DNA of 64,000 nucleotides, from contig NZ_AP019536.1 of NCBI RefSeq assembly GCF_018324385.1, forward strand, positions 1,612,001-1,676,000, given 5' to 3'. This document shows positions 20,790-32,333 of the stretch, in pieces. The translations under genes were made by a program, and so were the position numbers. Origin of the DNA: Ferrigenium kumadai. Its GTDB lineage: Bacteria > Pseudomonadota > Gammaproteobacteria > Burkholderiales > Gallionellaceae. The notes beneath the pieces are model-generated. The model saw only the letters and a list, made by a program, of their open reading frames with translations. It did no database searches and was not told where the DNA came from. Every line of letters starts with the position of its first letter. Positions within the stretch are counted from its first letter, which is position 1.

Positions 20790-22961
20790 TCATGCGGTTA
20801 CAACGCGATTCCTGCCACCGGCTTTGGCCAGGTACAAAGCTTGATCGGCACGTCCGGTCAAGGTGTCTGCCGTGTCATCCGGAGCGAATTGCGCCACACC
20901 GAAACTGCAGCTCAGTCTGCCCACCCCGGTGAACGCAGTCGTTTCAACTCGTTCGCGCAGTTTCTCAGCCAGCTTTGCGGCCTCGCTGCTGTTCAAATGC
21001 GGCACCACGACCATGAACTCCTCTCCGCCCCACCGAGCCAGGCTGTCGGTCTCCCGGATACGTGGAGCCACCAGACTTGTCAGCTGAACCAGCACGCTAT
21101 CGCCCACCTGGTGACCATAAGTGTCATTGACACGCTTGAAGTGGTCGATGTCGTACATGATGAGCGACAGTGGCGTATGGTAGCGTTGCGAACGCTTGAT
21201 TTCCTGGCCGAGGATGGCGTTGAACTTCAGCCGGTTCAAGGCGCCTGTCAGGGTGTCGGTGGTGGCCTGCCGTTCCAGCTCGTGCGACAGTGCTTCCAGA
21301 CGTTTCTGGTTCTGGTGCAGCAGTATTTCAGTGCCGAATTCGCGCTGGAGTACCAGCAGCGAAACGAGGATCAGCACACTGATCATCAATGTCAGGATGA
21401 TGCCGAACAGGCGATTTACCAACGAGGCCTTTTCCTGTCGCAGCAACACGATGGACCAGCCTTCCTGCCCAACCATCTGCCGCCCGGCCAGGAATTTCTT
21501 GCCGGCGATGCTGATCCACTCGCCGTTCCCGAAGCGTTGCTGCGCGAGAGAAGTAACCTCCTTTCCGGCGAACTGCTGCGATGCCTGGGTTTGCCGGAGC
21601 AGATCCGGCGGCAACGGCCACAGGCCATACGGCGCGCCCTTCATGCCGGAAAGCAGCACGACGCCATTCGCATCGACCAGGAACGCATCCTGAAAGTGCG
21701 TCAGCCCCAGTGCTTCCGGATCAAGTGTGTGTTTCACCACGGCCACGCCGGTGATCTCTTGCCTGCCATTGCGGATGGGGGCACTGGCGTAGAAGCCCGC
21801 CTCCCCCGTGGTGACCCCGATGGCGAAGAACTTGCCCAGTCTCCCGGCGAGTGCCTCCTGGAAGTATGGGCGGAAGCTGTAATTCCTCCCGGCAAGGCTG
21901 GTCGGCTGATGGCGATTGGAAGCGGCAATGACCGTCCCGTTTCGGTCCATCACATAGGCGATGAGGCCGGGATGGACGGCGCTGTAGCGATCCACCAACA
22001 GGTTGGCCTGGGCAAGCGTATCGGGTGCGGTACCGGGCATTCCGGCAAGAGCATTCGAGGTCGACATCGCCGTCGCCAATCCTTGCGTAACTGTGGTATC
22101 GACCGAGAGCCGGTGAGCCAGCAGCGATGTCCCTGCATCGATGTCCCGCCGCAGGTCTTCCTGATAGAGCTTGCCCAAGTTGTTCGTAAGCGTCCAGCCC
22201 AAACCGATGGTCATGACCAGCACGGCAACGGTGGCGCGGAAATACCAGCGCCGCTTCATCATCAGGTGCGATTCTTCAAATCGGCTCTGCTCATAGGCCC
22301 AGACGGCCAGCATGATCCAGCACGCGAAGAAAGCGCGAAACAGCTGGATGGGCGCGCCGACAGCGGCGAAGAAAGTCTCCTGATTCAGGAAGTTCGCTGG
22401 GAACGAGGCGGCCGCCGGCACTACGGCACCGGCGGCGATGCCATACAACCCCATGCCGATGCCGGCAGAGATCAGCCAGCGGCGCCTCAGTCCTTCAAGC
22501 GTGCTAGCCTTGGCGAAAAGCGCGAAGGCCGCCCACAGGCAACCGACCAGACCCAGCGCATACCGGAAACCGCCATTCAACCCGCTCTGGCCGCCCAGCA
22601 AGCTGCCGAGCAGCAGTGCAACAAGCAGCAGGACCGGCAATATCCAGCGCCCCACAGTCCGCATGCCCAGCTTGATCGTAGCGACCCGGCCGAACTCGAC
22701 CAGAAAAGCGAATGAGGCAGCCATCACCGCCAATCGCACCGAAGAAAAAAGCGGCGTGTCGCCTGCGGTCAAGGCCAGCAGATCCAGCCATTCATTCAGC
22801 CCATGGGTAAAGCCAAATAGTCCCATGAACAGCCATGGCAATACTTCCTGCGGCGACCGTTGCCGGGTAAAGCAGACCACGCCCAGGACCATGAAGGCCA
22901 GCCCATAGACGAAGAAGATGTAATCCATCTGGCTTTTGAGGAATTGTGCGGTCTCTAGCAT
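20790..22961 (-). CDS. Membrane diguanylate cyclase with Cache sensor
   Basis: About 723 residues. The N-terminal 235 residues contain about seven transmembrane helices (MASE-like). One further helix precedes a periplasmic double-Cache region (RNYSFRPYFQEALAG, FYASAPI, DAFLVDANGVVLL), and a helix and coiled coil lead to a GGDEF domain (TDTLTGALNRLKF, YDIDHFKRVNDTYGH). The active site reads GGEEF (about residues 645-649), a competent variant for cyclic-di-GMP synthesis. An RETD inhibitory I-site lies five residues before it. The start is uncertain: ATG at 22961 preferred, TTG at 23003 possible. It stands alone and responds to an unknown extracellular ligand. Confidence 0.88.
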   Translation of the reverse strand: MLETAQFLKSQMDYIFFVYGLAFMVLGVVCFTRQRSPQEVLPWLFMGLFGFTHGLNEWLDLLALTAGDTPLFSSVRLAVMAASFAFLVEFGRVATIKLGMRTVGRWILPVLLLVALLLGSLLGGQSGLNGGFRYALGLVGCLWAAFALFAKASTLEGLRRRWLISAGIGMGLYGIAAGAVVPAAASFPANFLNQETFFAAVGAPIQLFRAFFACWIMLAVWAYEQSRFEESHLMMKRRWYFRATVAVLVMTIGLGWTLTNNLGKLYQEDLRRDIDAGTSLLAHRLSVDTTVTQGLATAMSTSNALAGMPGTAPDTLAQANLLVDRYSAVHPGLIAYVMDRNGTVIAASNRHQPTSLAGRNYSFRPYFQEALAGRLGKFFAIGVTTGEAGFYASAPIRNGRQEITGVAVVKHTLDPEALGLTHFQDAFLVDANGVVLLSGMKGAPYGLWPLPPDLLRQTQASQQFAGKEVTSLAQQRFGNGEWISIAGKKFLAGRQMVGQEGWSIVLLRQEKASLVNRLFGIILTLMISVLILVSLLVLQREFGTEILLHQNQKRLEALSHELERQATTDTLTGALNRLKFNAILGQEIKRSQRYHTPLSLIMYDIDHFKRVNDTYGHQVGDSVLVQLTSLVAPRIRETDSLARWGGEEFMVVVPHLNSSEAAKLAEKLRERVETTAFTGVGRLSCSFGVAQFAPDDTADTLTGRADQALYLAKAGGRNRVVTA

Positions 22962-23004
22962 CTGAGGAAGTGTTGCCTGAATATGGAGGGAAGAATGTTG
23001 CAAG

Positions 23005-23028
23005 CCTTAGTGCTTAAGCAGCCTAAGG
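23005..23028. promoter_or_regulatory. Nested palindrome upstream of the diguanylate cyclase
   Basis: CCTTAG and CTAAGG arms flank an internal GCTTAAGC palindrome, all within 24 bases just before the cyclase gene. It could be a repressor operator or a small hairpin. I see no clear -10/-35 pair around it. Confidence 0.3.
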
Positions 23029-23114
23029 TCTGCACACAGTGTTAAGTGTATCGCCGCCGGACACAATCAGGTACAACATCCGCCACAATAATGCTTCTCA
23101 CATTTGCACCCGAT

Positions 23115-23213
23115 TCAGCCGGCGCATGAGTGACCACCGGCCTGCTGAAACCCATTGCTCATATCGTGATGCTGGAGAAAAGCGGCAAGCCACTCCCTGC
23201 ATTTGTCTTTCAT
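23115..23213 (-). CDS. Tiny ORF (32 aa) ending in HSCAG
   Basis: On the minus strand, MKDKCREWLAAFLQHHDMSN leads to a His/Cys-containing end GGHSCAG. It starts 13 bases after the SHOCT gene stop, at the end of the copper island. No ribosome site is strong. Cys and His would suit metal binding, but length alone makes this doubtful. The rest of the 222-base gap holds nothing I can name. Confidence 0.25.
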   Translation of the reverse strand: MKDKCREWLAAFLQHHDMSNGFQQAGGHSCAG

Positions 23214-23225
23214 GCCGCAGCCGCA

Positions 23226-23465
23226 TCAGCCTTCCAGATCGCGCTTCTTCTGCTCGAATTCATCGCGTTCGATCTCCCCGCGCGCGTAGCGCTCCTTGAG
23301 CAGATCGACTGGGGACTTTTCCCGCTCTCCCTTGCCGCAAGTGCCTGAGCCACGAGAGCATCTCACCAGCATCACAATGCCGGCAATCAACAGCCCCCAG
23401 AACAGCAGCATACCCAGCCCCATGCCGCCCCAACCCCAGCCGTAATCATTCATATGCCCCCACAT
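23226..23465 (-). CDS. Small SHOCT-domain membrane protein
   Basis: A 79-residue protein: a Trp/Gly/Met-rich N-terminus (MWGHMNDYGWGWGG), one transmembrane helix (GMLLFWGLLIAGIVMLV), then a SHOCT motif DLLKERYARGEIERDEFEQK. SHOCT helices are found at protein termini and are linked to oligomerisation. Such small Trp/Met-rich SHOCT proteins often accompany copper or heavy-metal resistance genes. It follows copA by 29 bases with a GGAAGGAG ribosome site, so it is probably the last gene of the copA unit. Confidence 0.82.
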   Translation of the reverse strand: MWGHMNDYGWGWGGMGLGMLLFWGLLIAGIVMLVRCSRGSGTCGKGEREKSPVDLLKERYARGEIERDEFEQKKRDLEG

Positions 23466-23494
23466 TTTTTACTCCTTCCTGGCCGCACTACGGC

Positions 23495-25880
<2,386 letters not shown>

Positions 25881-25891
<11 letters not shown>

Positions 25892-26294
25892 AACCTTTTC
25901 CTTTCAGCATCCATCGAAAACTTCTTGGGGCGACCTCCCCATTCAAGCGGATCTGCAACTCTATGGATGCGGGAACCGGCTTGACCGCCTTGAATCGCAA
26001 CAACCCCTTGCGGTGATGACCACCGGGCGGCGCGCCCTCCCAACCCAGCGGCGAGTATCGCTTTCCGTCCGCAATGAGCACGGAAGACCTGGACAAGTCA
26101 TCGTTCAGAGACTTCGTATGGGTTTCCAGGACTACGCCAAAATCCCACGTTTTCGCCCCACTCGAAACATCCTGCGGGGTGACCATGACCTTTAATCCCC
26201 CTTCATCGCTTGTTTGCGGCGCATATCTAGGCTCCGCCGCATTGGTCACGGCTACGAATGCAAGCCCCAATCCGATCAAAATAGGTCTCAGCAT
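25881..26294 (-). CDS. Small exported protein of the copper island
   Basis: A 137-residue protein with a signal peptide ([20 protein letters not shown], cleavage near NAA). It continues with a beta-rich body containing [20 protein letters not shown], then [20 protein letters not shown] and [11 protein letters not shown]. The phrases suggest an immunoglobulin-like fold, and this type is recurrent beside metal efflux genes, with unknown function. It overlaps copA by 11 bases and the upstream membrane gene by 7 bases, so it is expressed with them. No classical metal motif beyond the HH pair is visible. Confidence 0.65.
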
Positions 26295-26842
26295 CTTTCA
26301 TGCTCCCGCGCAGCTTCGGTGACCTTGGCCGCAATATACAGAATGCCCGCAGCGTTAAACGCCAACCCAAGCCAGAACAACTCGACCTGGTATTCCGCAA
26401 CCACTGTGAGAAATCCCGTGACGCCCAGTATGGGCAAAATATTGACCAGGTAATGGGCACAGCAGGAAACCATCGCCGCCGTAGAGGTCGTGCCGGACAC
26501 GGCAACCATTCTGCCCGATGCACCGTGTCGCCCGACCAGGTTCTTGAGGTATGTGTAAAGCCCGACCTGAATACCGAAGCCCACCGCGAGCGCCACGATG
26601 AAGTACCAGTATTTTGAAAATTGTTCGAGAGCGAAGCTCCCGCCGGAAATCAGGCTCACGATGCCGAAATAGACGGTGAGCAACAATACGAATGCTCCCA
26701 CTCCGAATTGCAGCGGCCTGGCATATCCCACCGACACGGCGGCTGATGACTCTTCCACAAGCGCCATGCCGCACTTGGGGCAAGCTCCCGGAGACGTTTG
26801 CCTTATTTCCGGATGCATCGGACAGGTGTAGCCCACTTTCAT
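26288..26842 (-). CDS. Membrane protein with N-terminal heavy-metal-binding motif
   Basis: A 184-residue protein. The first 30 residues form a heavy-metal-binding repeat ([24 protein letters not shown]), the same module as in the neighbouring CopA. Then follow about five transmembrane helices with a CC pair in AAMVSCCAHYLVNILP. The ATG overlaps the stop of the fatty acid synthase gene as TGATG, which strongly implies coupled translation. A role in sensing or moving copper is inference. Upstream frame extension to 27052 overlaps cfa and is rejected. Confidence 0.75.
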   Translation of the reverse strand: MKVGYTCPMHPEIRQTSPGACPKCGMALVEESSAAVSVGYARPLQFGVGAFVLLLTVYFGIVSLISGGSFALEQFSKYWYFIVALAVGFGIQVGLYTYLKNLVGRHGASGRMVAVSGTTSTAAMVSCCAHYLVNILPILGVTGFLTVVAEYQVELFWLGLAFNAAGILYIAAKVTEAAREHERC

Positions 26843-28167
26843 CAGCCTGGGCGCGGGTAAAGATCGCGCCGCGTGAGCGGGACCGGATTTGAAAAAGGCG
26901 CGCGTTTGGAAGCCAGTATCTGATACACCCCGGTATTGCCTTCTTCGAACTGCATGGCACAGGCCGCCATATAAAGCCGCCAGATACGGTAGACCGATTC
27001 CGGCACGTGTTCCAGCACTTCTTCGCGACGACTTTCGAGGCGTCTCACCCACTCGCGCAATGTCAGCTCGTAGTGTTTTCTGAGGCTTTCGACGTCGTGG
27101 ATCTCGAATTTCGCGTCTTCCATGAGCTGCTGCACCGTGCTGATGTTTTCAAGTTGCCCGTCCGGAAACACATAGCGGTTGATGAATTCTGTCGCGATGC
27201 CTTTCTTCCAGCCACCTTCCTCGCTGGTGATGCCATGGTTCAGGAACAGCCCGCCGGGTTTGAGAGCCCGGTGGGCGACGGAAAAGTACGTCGGCAGGTT
27301 CTTCAGGCCCACGTGCTCGAACATGCCAACGCTCGCCACCTTATCGTACTCTGCCTCGCCCTTGAGGTCGCGGTAATCCATCAACTCTACCGTGACCCTG
27401 TCTTCGAGTCCGCGGCGCTTGATCGTGCGCTGAGCATGGTCATACTGGTTCCGGCTCAGCGTGATGCCATGTGCATTCACTCCATAATGCTCTGCGGCCC
27501 AGCAGACCAAGGCCCCCCAGCCACAGCCGATGTCGAGCATCCGCTCGCCCGCCTTGAGTCGCAATTTGCGGCAGATATGATCGAGCTTGTTGCATTGCGC
27601 CTGCTCCAGGCTCTGGCCGGCATCCTCGTAATAAGCGCAGGAGTAGACCATTTGCTCGTCCAGCCACAGCGCATAGAAATCGTTGGATACGTCGTAGTGG
27701 AAGGAAATGGCATCGCGATTGAGCTCTTTGCTGGCTTCCAATCCCAGTTTTTGCCTGAGGTCTTTTGCCCACCTGCGGCTGCCGTTCGACTCGGTTTTCT
27801 CCGGCTTGATCGTCAATGCCTTGGTCGCAAGCATGGCCTTCTCGGGGAGGGACAGTTGCAACGAAGTCAGATAATGGCGCAGCTTGAGCGCACTGTAGAG
27901 GTCGCCGTCGATGTCGATGAGCCCCTGAAAATAAGACTCGACGAGGCGCAACGGACTCTGCGACAGGACCATATCCTGGAAAGCTCTTGAAGACCGGAAG
28001 ATCAGCGAAAAATCGGGACAGTCGTGGCCCAGTTGCACTTCTGAGCCGTCCCAAAGGCAGATGCGGATGCTCCCATCGAAATTCCGGAACAGGCGATACA
28101 GGATCTGTCTGGCCGGATCGGTATCGGGATTGCAGGCTACAGAGTTGCTTCCGTAAATGGTTGCCAT
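26842..28167 (-). CDS. cfa: Cyclopropane-fatty-acyl-phospholipid synthase
   Basis: A 441-residue SAM-dependent enzyme that adds a methylene to unsaturated membrane lipids, stiffening the membrane. It has an N-terminal lipid-binding domain (DIDGDLYSALKL) and SAM loops MLDIGCGWGALVCWAAEHYG and GITLSRNQYDHAQ. The catalytic region FEHVGLKNLPTYF and the EFINRYVFPDGQL motif follow. I place the start at 28167 since GGAAGGAG lies nine bases before; a further in-frame ATG at 28221 is possible. It sits inside the copper island, upstream of a metal-binding membrane protein with which it shares TGATG. Confidence 0.93.
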   Translation of the reverse strand: MATIYGSNSVACNPDTDPARQILYRLFRNFDGSIRICLWDGSEVQLGHDCPDFSLIFRSSRAFQDMVLSQSPLRLVESYFQGLIDIDGDLYSALKLRHYLTSLQLSLPEKAMLATKALTIKPEKTESNGSRRWAKDLRQKLGLEASKELNRDAISFHYDVSNDFYALWLDEQMVYSCAYYEDAGQSLEQAQCNKLDHICRKLRLKAGERMLDIGCGWGALVCWAAEHYGVNAHGITLSRNQYDHAQRTIKRRGLEDRVTVELMDYRDLKGEAEYDKVASVGMFEHVGLKNLPTYFSVAHRALKPGGLFLNHGITSEEGGWKKGIATEFINRYVFPDGQLENISTVQQLMEDAKFEIHDVESLRKHYELTLREWVRRLESRREEVLEHVPESVYRIWRLYMAACAMQFEEGNTGVYQILASKRAPFSNPVPLTRRDLYPRPG

Positions 28168-28284
28168 TTCACCGAACTCCTTCCTCAATTGGTTAGAGAG
28201 TCTCTGATCAAGCGAACTCAAAGGCAGACATGGCTGCCAACCTATTTACCCGGCAAAAAACCTTTCCTCATATATGCCTGGCAA

Positions 28285-28740
28285 TCATTCAACCGAGAAC
28301 ACTCGCGGCTCATTCCCGTTTTTAGAAACGGCATAGATCGTCAGGGTTCCCTTCTTTATCTCGCCCATCCCCGGCGAATTCATCGGCATGCCGGGTGCAC
28401 TGATGCCGGTGATCGCAGGCTTCTCCTTGAGCAGCTTTCGGATGGCGCCGACCGGCACATGCCCCTCGACCACATAGCCACCGACCAGCGCCGTGTGGCA
28501 ACTGGCGACATGGGATACCCCATGACGCTTCTTGATGGCATCCATGTCGGATTCATTAACAGCCTTTACCGCGAAATCGTTTGAACGTAAATATTTCACG
28601 TATTCCTCGCAGCAACCGCATGCCGGGCTCTTGTACACGGTCACTTCCGTTGCAGCGAGGGCGAGTGGTGCATTCAGCAATAAGGCTGCAGTGCAGATGC
28701 GCAGCCATAGTCCGGCAATTTTCCCCTTACGAAACGTCAT
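28285..28740 (-). CDS. DUF411 periplasmic metal-binding protein
   Basis: A 151-residue exported protein with a signal peptide (ends near LALAA). It has the DUF411 signature VTVYKSPACGCCEEYVKYL, where a CGCC thioredoxin-like site may bind copper. GVSHVASCHTALVGGYVVEGHVP and the APGMPMNSPGM Met-rich tail are the other family marks. DUF411 proteins are repeatedly found in copper and silver resistance operons. Start at 28740 is supported by AGGGGA; a longer frame from 28785 adds basic residues before the signal. It follows cusF by 65 bases, with no terminator visible. Confidence 0.88.
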   Translation of the reverse strand: MTFRKGKIAGLWLRICTAALLLNAPLALAATEVTVYKSPACGCCEEYVKYLRSNDFAVKAVNESDMDAIKKRHGVSHVASCHTALVGGYVVEGHVPVGAIRKLLKEKPAITGISAPGMPMNSPGMGEIKKGTLTIYAVSKNGNEPRVFSVE

Positions 28741-28805
28741 TTTTCCCCTAGTCCTTTTTCCTCGTCGAACATGGACTGGCTCCATGTGGCCATGTGTAAC
28801 ATCGT

Positions 28806-29156
28806 TTAGCGCTTGAGCTCAATACGGGTAATTACCCATTCGTTTGACCGGTTTTGGTCCAATTCAAAAAGCACGCTGTCACCCGCCTCTACTCCCTTGG
28901 GCAACGGACCACGCAGCGAGAACCACATAGTCATCGCCGGCCACTGCAGCGAGGGTATCGCTTCGTGCGCAATCTGCACCTTGTTCCCTTCCGGATTTAC
29001 CGCCTTAAGCACACCAAAACCTTCATGCTTCGCTTGGCTGGTAGCACGCGATACCTCCTGACTGAGTGATGGCGTTGCGGTATATGCCGTTCCCGCCATC
29101 GCCACCGTTGCGGCCATGGCAATAATCGGCGCCACGAACAAATTGACTGCTTTCAT
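28806..29156 (-). CDS. cusF: CusF-like periplasmic copper chaperone
   Basis: A 116-residue exported protein with signal peptide (cleavage near AMAGTAYTA) and a CusF/EcoA beta-barrel. The Cu(I)/Ag(I) site is visible as IAHEAIPSLQWPAMTMWF: the His, Trp, and two Met ligands, in the order known for E. coli CusF. The C-terminal WVITRIEL strand also fits. It would hand metal to CusB/CusA. The ATG at 29156 has GGAAG at good distance and avoids overlap with the cusA stop. It is the fourth gene of the cusCBAF group. Confidence 0.92.
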   Translation of the reverse strand: MKAVNLFVAPIIAMAATVAMAGTAYTATPSLSQEVSRATSQAKHEGFGVLKAVNPEGNKVQIAHEAIPSLQWPAMTMWFSLRGPLPKGVEAGDSVLFELDQNRSNEWVITRIELKR

Positions 29157-29167
29157 CGTTCTTCCTT

Positions 29168-32100
29168 TCATGCATCGCGGGATGCCGATAAGTCCGTTCG
29201 CCCCGCCGCATCCCGGTTGGCGGACGATATCTTTCTTTGTTTAACCAGCGCGTAGATCACCGGAATCACCACCAGCGTCAGCACTGTCGATGACACCATG
29301 CCGCCGACCATCGGTGCCGCGATGCGGCTCATCACTTCCGAGCCGGTGCCGCTGCTCCACATGATCGGCAACAGGCCGGCCATGATCGCGGTCACGGTCA
29401 TCATCTTCGGGCGCACGCGCTCCACCGCTCCTTCCATGATGGCGGCATGCAGGTCGTCCGGCACCGGCTCGCGCCCTTCCGCCGCGCAGCGCGCCTGCTG
29501 CTCCTGCCATGCGTTTTCCAGATAGATCAGCATCACCACGCCAGTCTCCGCCGCCACGCCAGCGAGCGCGATGAAGCCCACCGCAACCGCCACGCTCAGG
29601 TTGTAACCCAGCAGCCACAGCAGCCACACGCCGCCGACCAATGCGAACGGCACGGACAGCATCACAATCAGCGACTCGGTGACGCGTTTGAAATTGAGGT
29701 AGAGCAGCAGGAATATAAGTAGCAAGGTGATTGGGATGACAATCTTCATCTTCGCCGCGGCGCGCTCCATGTACTCGAACTGCCCGCTCCAGGTGGCGTA
29801 GTAGCCGGGCGGGAACTTCACCTGCTCGGCCACCGCCTTGCGGGCCTCGGCCACATAAGAGCCGATGTCGCGGTTGCGGATGTCCACGTAGATGTAGGCG
29901 GAGAGCAGCGCGTTCTCGGTGCGGATCGAGGGCGCGCCCTTGCCTATGCTCACCCTGGCTAGCTGGCCGAGCGGGATCATCGCACCGTCCATGGTCGGCA
30001 CCAGCACCTCGCGCGCGATCTGATCGGGTGTGCTGCGCAGCTCGCGCGGATAACGCACGTTCACGCCGAAGCGTTCCAGCCCTTCCACCGTGGTGGTCAC
30101 TGTCTCGCCGCCCAGCGCGGTAGCGATCACCTCCTGCACCTCTCCCACCGTCAGGCCGTATCGCGCAAGCTGAGCACGGTCCGGCTCGATATTGAGATAG
30201 AAACCGCCGGTGATGCGCTCGGCAAAGGCGCTGCTGGTGCCCGGGACCTTCCTGACCACGGCTTCGATCTCCCTGGCGAGATGCTCCATCTCCTCCAGGT
30301 TCTTGCCGAACACCTTGATGCCGACGGGCGTGCGGATACCGGTGGAGAGCATGTCGATACGCGCCTTGATCGGCATGGTCCACGAGTTCGCCACGCCGGG
30401 GAATTGCAGCGCCCTGTCCATCTCGGCGATCAGCTTGTCGGTGGTCATGCCGGACCGCCATTCCTCCTGCGGCTTGAGGTTGATCACCGTCTCGAACATC
30501 TCCAGCGGCGCCGGGTCGGTGGCGGTCTGCGCGCGCCCTGCCTTGCCGTACACCGAAGCAACTTCGGGAAAGCTCTTGATGATCTTGTTCTGAGTCTGCA
30601 ACAACTCAGCCGCCTTGGTCACCGACATGCCGGGCAATGACGCAGGCATGTAGAACAGTGTGCCCTCGTTCAGCGTCGGCATGAACTCGCTGCCCAGCCG
30701 CAACACGGGATAGAGCGTCAGCCCCATCGCCAGCAATGCAACCGTGATGGTGGTCTGCTTGCGGCGCAGCACGGCATCGATGACCGGGCGGTACACGGCG
30801 ATCAGCCAGCGGTTCAGCGGATTCTGCGCCTCCGGCATGATGTGCCCGCGGATGAACAGCAGCATCAGCACCGGTACCAGCGTGACCGACAGCAGCGCCG
30901 CGCCCGCCATGGCGAAGGTCTTGGTATAGGCCAGCGGAGCGAATAGCCGCCCTTCCTGCGCCTCCAGCGAGAATACCGGCAGGAAGGACACCGTGATGAT
31001 CAGCAGTGTGAAGAACAGCGCAGGTCCGACTTCCTTGCATGCCGTCAGCATCGCATCGAAGTGCGATTCCCCCTCTTTCATCCGCTCCAGGTGCTTGTGC
31101 GCGTTCTCTATCATCACGATGGCCGCGTCCACCATCGCGCCGATAGCGATGGCGATACCGCCAAGGCTCATGATGTTGGAGTTCATGCCCAGCGCGCGCA
31201 TCGCGATGAAGGCGATCAACACGCCGATGGGCAGCATCACGATGGCGACCAGCGCGCTGCGCGCATGCATCAGGAACACCATGCACACCAGAGCCACGAT
31301 CAGCCCTTCTTCGAACAGCGTCTTCTTCAATGTGGCGATGGCGCGCTGGATCAGCTCGGAGCGGTCATAGACCGCCTTGATGCTCACCCCCTCCGGCAAT
31401 CCGGCGGACACTTCGGATATCTTGGCTTTGATGTTCTCGATCACTTCCAGCGCGTTCTGGCCGTAGCGCGCCATGGCGATACCGGACACCACTTCGCCTT
31501 CGCCGTTGAGTTCGGTGAGGCCGCGCCGCTCGTCCGGGCCAAGTGAAATTGCGGCGATGTCGCGCAACAACACCGGTGTGCCGTTCTCCGCCTTCACCAC
31601 CAGCATTTCGAGGTCGCCACGGCCGCGCAGATAGCCCTTGCCGCGCACCATGTACTCTGTCTCGGCCATTTCCACCACGCGCCCGCCGACATCGCGATTG
31701 GATTCGCGAATCACCTGCGTGACCTTGTTCAGCGAAATACCGTAGGCACGCAACTTCACCGGATCGACCGTCACCTGGTACTGCTGCACGAAACCGCCAA
31801 TGGAAGCCACCTCCGCAACGCCATGCGCCTTGGTGAGCTGGTAGCGCAGATACCAGTCCTGCATCGTGCGCAGTTCGGCCAGATTGTGTTTCTCGCTGAG
31901 CACGGCGTACTGGTACACCCAGCCCACACCGCTCGCATCCGGCCCCAGTTGCGGTGACACGCCTTTGGGCATGCGCCCCGCGATACTGTTGAGGTATTCC
32001 AGAACACGCGAACGCGCCCAGTAGATGTCGGTACCGTCCTCGAAGATCACGTACACGAACGAAGCACCGAAGAACGAGAAGCCGCGCACCACCTTGGATT

Positions 32101-32332
32101 TCGGCACGGACAGCATCGCCGTGGTGAGCGGATAAGTGACCTGGTCTTCCACCACCTGCGGCGCCTGTCCCGGGTATTCGGTATAGACGATCACCTGCAC
32201 GTCTGACAGGTCGGGCAGCGCATCCAGCGGTGTTTTCATGAGGGCATAGATGCCCGCCAGCGTGATGAACAGGGTGGCGAGCAACACCAGGAAACGGTTG
32301 CGCGCCGACCATTCGATGAGTTTCGACAGCAT
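29168..32332 (-). CDS. cusA: Copper/silver RND efflux pump CusA
   Basis: A 1054-residue HME-RND inner membrane pump that uses the proton gradient to expel Cu(I)/Ag(I) across the envelope. About 12 transmembrane helices and two large periplasmic loops are present. Met positions in LFYMPASLPGMSVTKA and WTMPIKARIDMLSTG match the Met relay of CusA, and GVAAETGVVMLIYLENAW carries the charged transmembrane residues for proton flow. Length equals E. coli CusA (1047) closely. It begins one base after the cusB stop. Metal preference for copper/silver over zinc is inferred from the Met residues and the CusF partner. Confidence 0.94.
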   Translation of the reverse strand: MLSKLIEWSARNRFLVLLATLFITLAGIYALMKTPLDALPDLSDVQVIVYTEYPGQAPQVVEDQVTYPLTTAMLSVPKSKVVRGFSFFGASFVYVIFEDGTDIYWARSRVLEYLNSIAGRMPKGVSPQLGPDASGVGWVYQYAVLSEKHNLAELRTMQDWYLRYQLTKAHGVAEVASIGGFVQQYQVTVDPVKLRAYGISLNKVTQVIRESNRDVGGRVVEMAETEYMVRGKGYLRGRGDLEMLVVKAENGTPVLLRDIAAISLGPDERRGLTELNGEGEVVSGIAMARYGQNALEVIENIKAKISEVSAGLPEGVSIKAVYDRSELIQRAIATLKKTLFEEGLIVALVCMVFLMHARSALVAIVMLPIGVLIAFIAMRALGMNSNIMSLGGIAIAIGAMVDAAIVMIENAHKHLERMKEGESHFDAMLTACKEVGPALFFTLLIITVSFLPVFSLEAQEGRLFAPLAYTKTFAMAGAALLSVTLVPVLMLLFIRGHIMPEAQNPLNRWLIAVYRPVIDAVLRRKQTTITVALLAMGLTLYPVLRLGSEFMPTLNEGTLFYMPASLPGMSVTKAAELLQTQNKIIKSFPEVASVYGKAGRAQTATDPAPLEMFETVINLKPQEEWRSGMTTDKLIAEMDRALQFPGVANSWTMPIKARIDMLSTGIRTPVGIKVFGKNLEEMEHLAREIEAVVRKVPGTSSAFAERITGGFYLNIEPDRAQLARYGLTVGEVQEVIATALGGETVTTTVEGLERFGVNVRYPRELRSTPDQIAREVLVPTMDGAMIPLGQLARVSIGKGAPSIRTENALLSAYIYVDIRNRDIGSYVAEARKAVAEQVKFPPGYYATWSGQFEYMERAAAKMKIVIPITLLLIFLLLYLNFKRVTESLIVMLSVPFALVGGVWLLWLLGYNLSVAVAVGFIALAGVAAETGVVMLIYLENAWQEQQARCAAEGREPVPDDLHAAIMEGAVERVRPKMMTVTAIMAGLLPIMWSSGTGSEVMSRIAAPMVGGMVSSTVLTLVVIPVIYALVKQRKISSANRDAAGRTDLSASRDA

Positions 32333-32333
32333 G

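Noticed and set aside
23130-23348. Plus-strand 72-codon frame near the SHOCT gene
   Set aside because: It is antisense to the SHOCT gene over most of its length and has no ribosome site.
29241-30461. Minus-strand 406-codon frame inside cusA in another phase
   Set aside because: Arg/Gly-rich frame-shifted reading of cusA; no start signal or domain.
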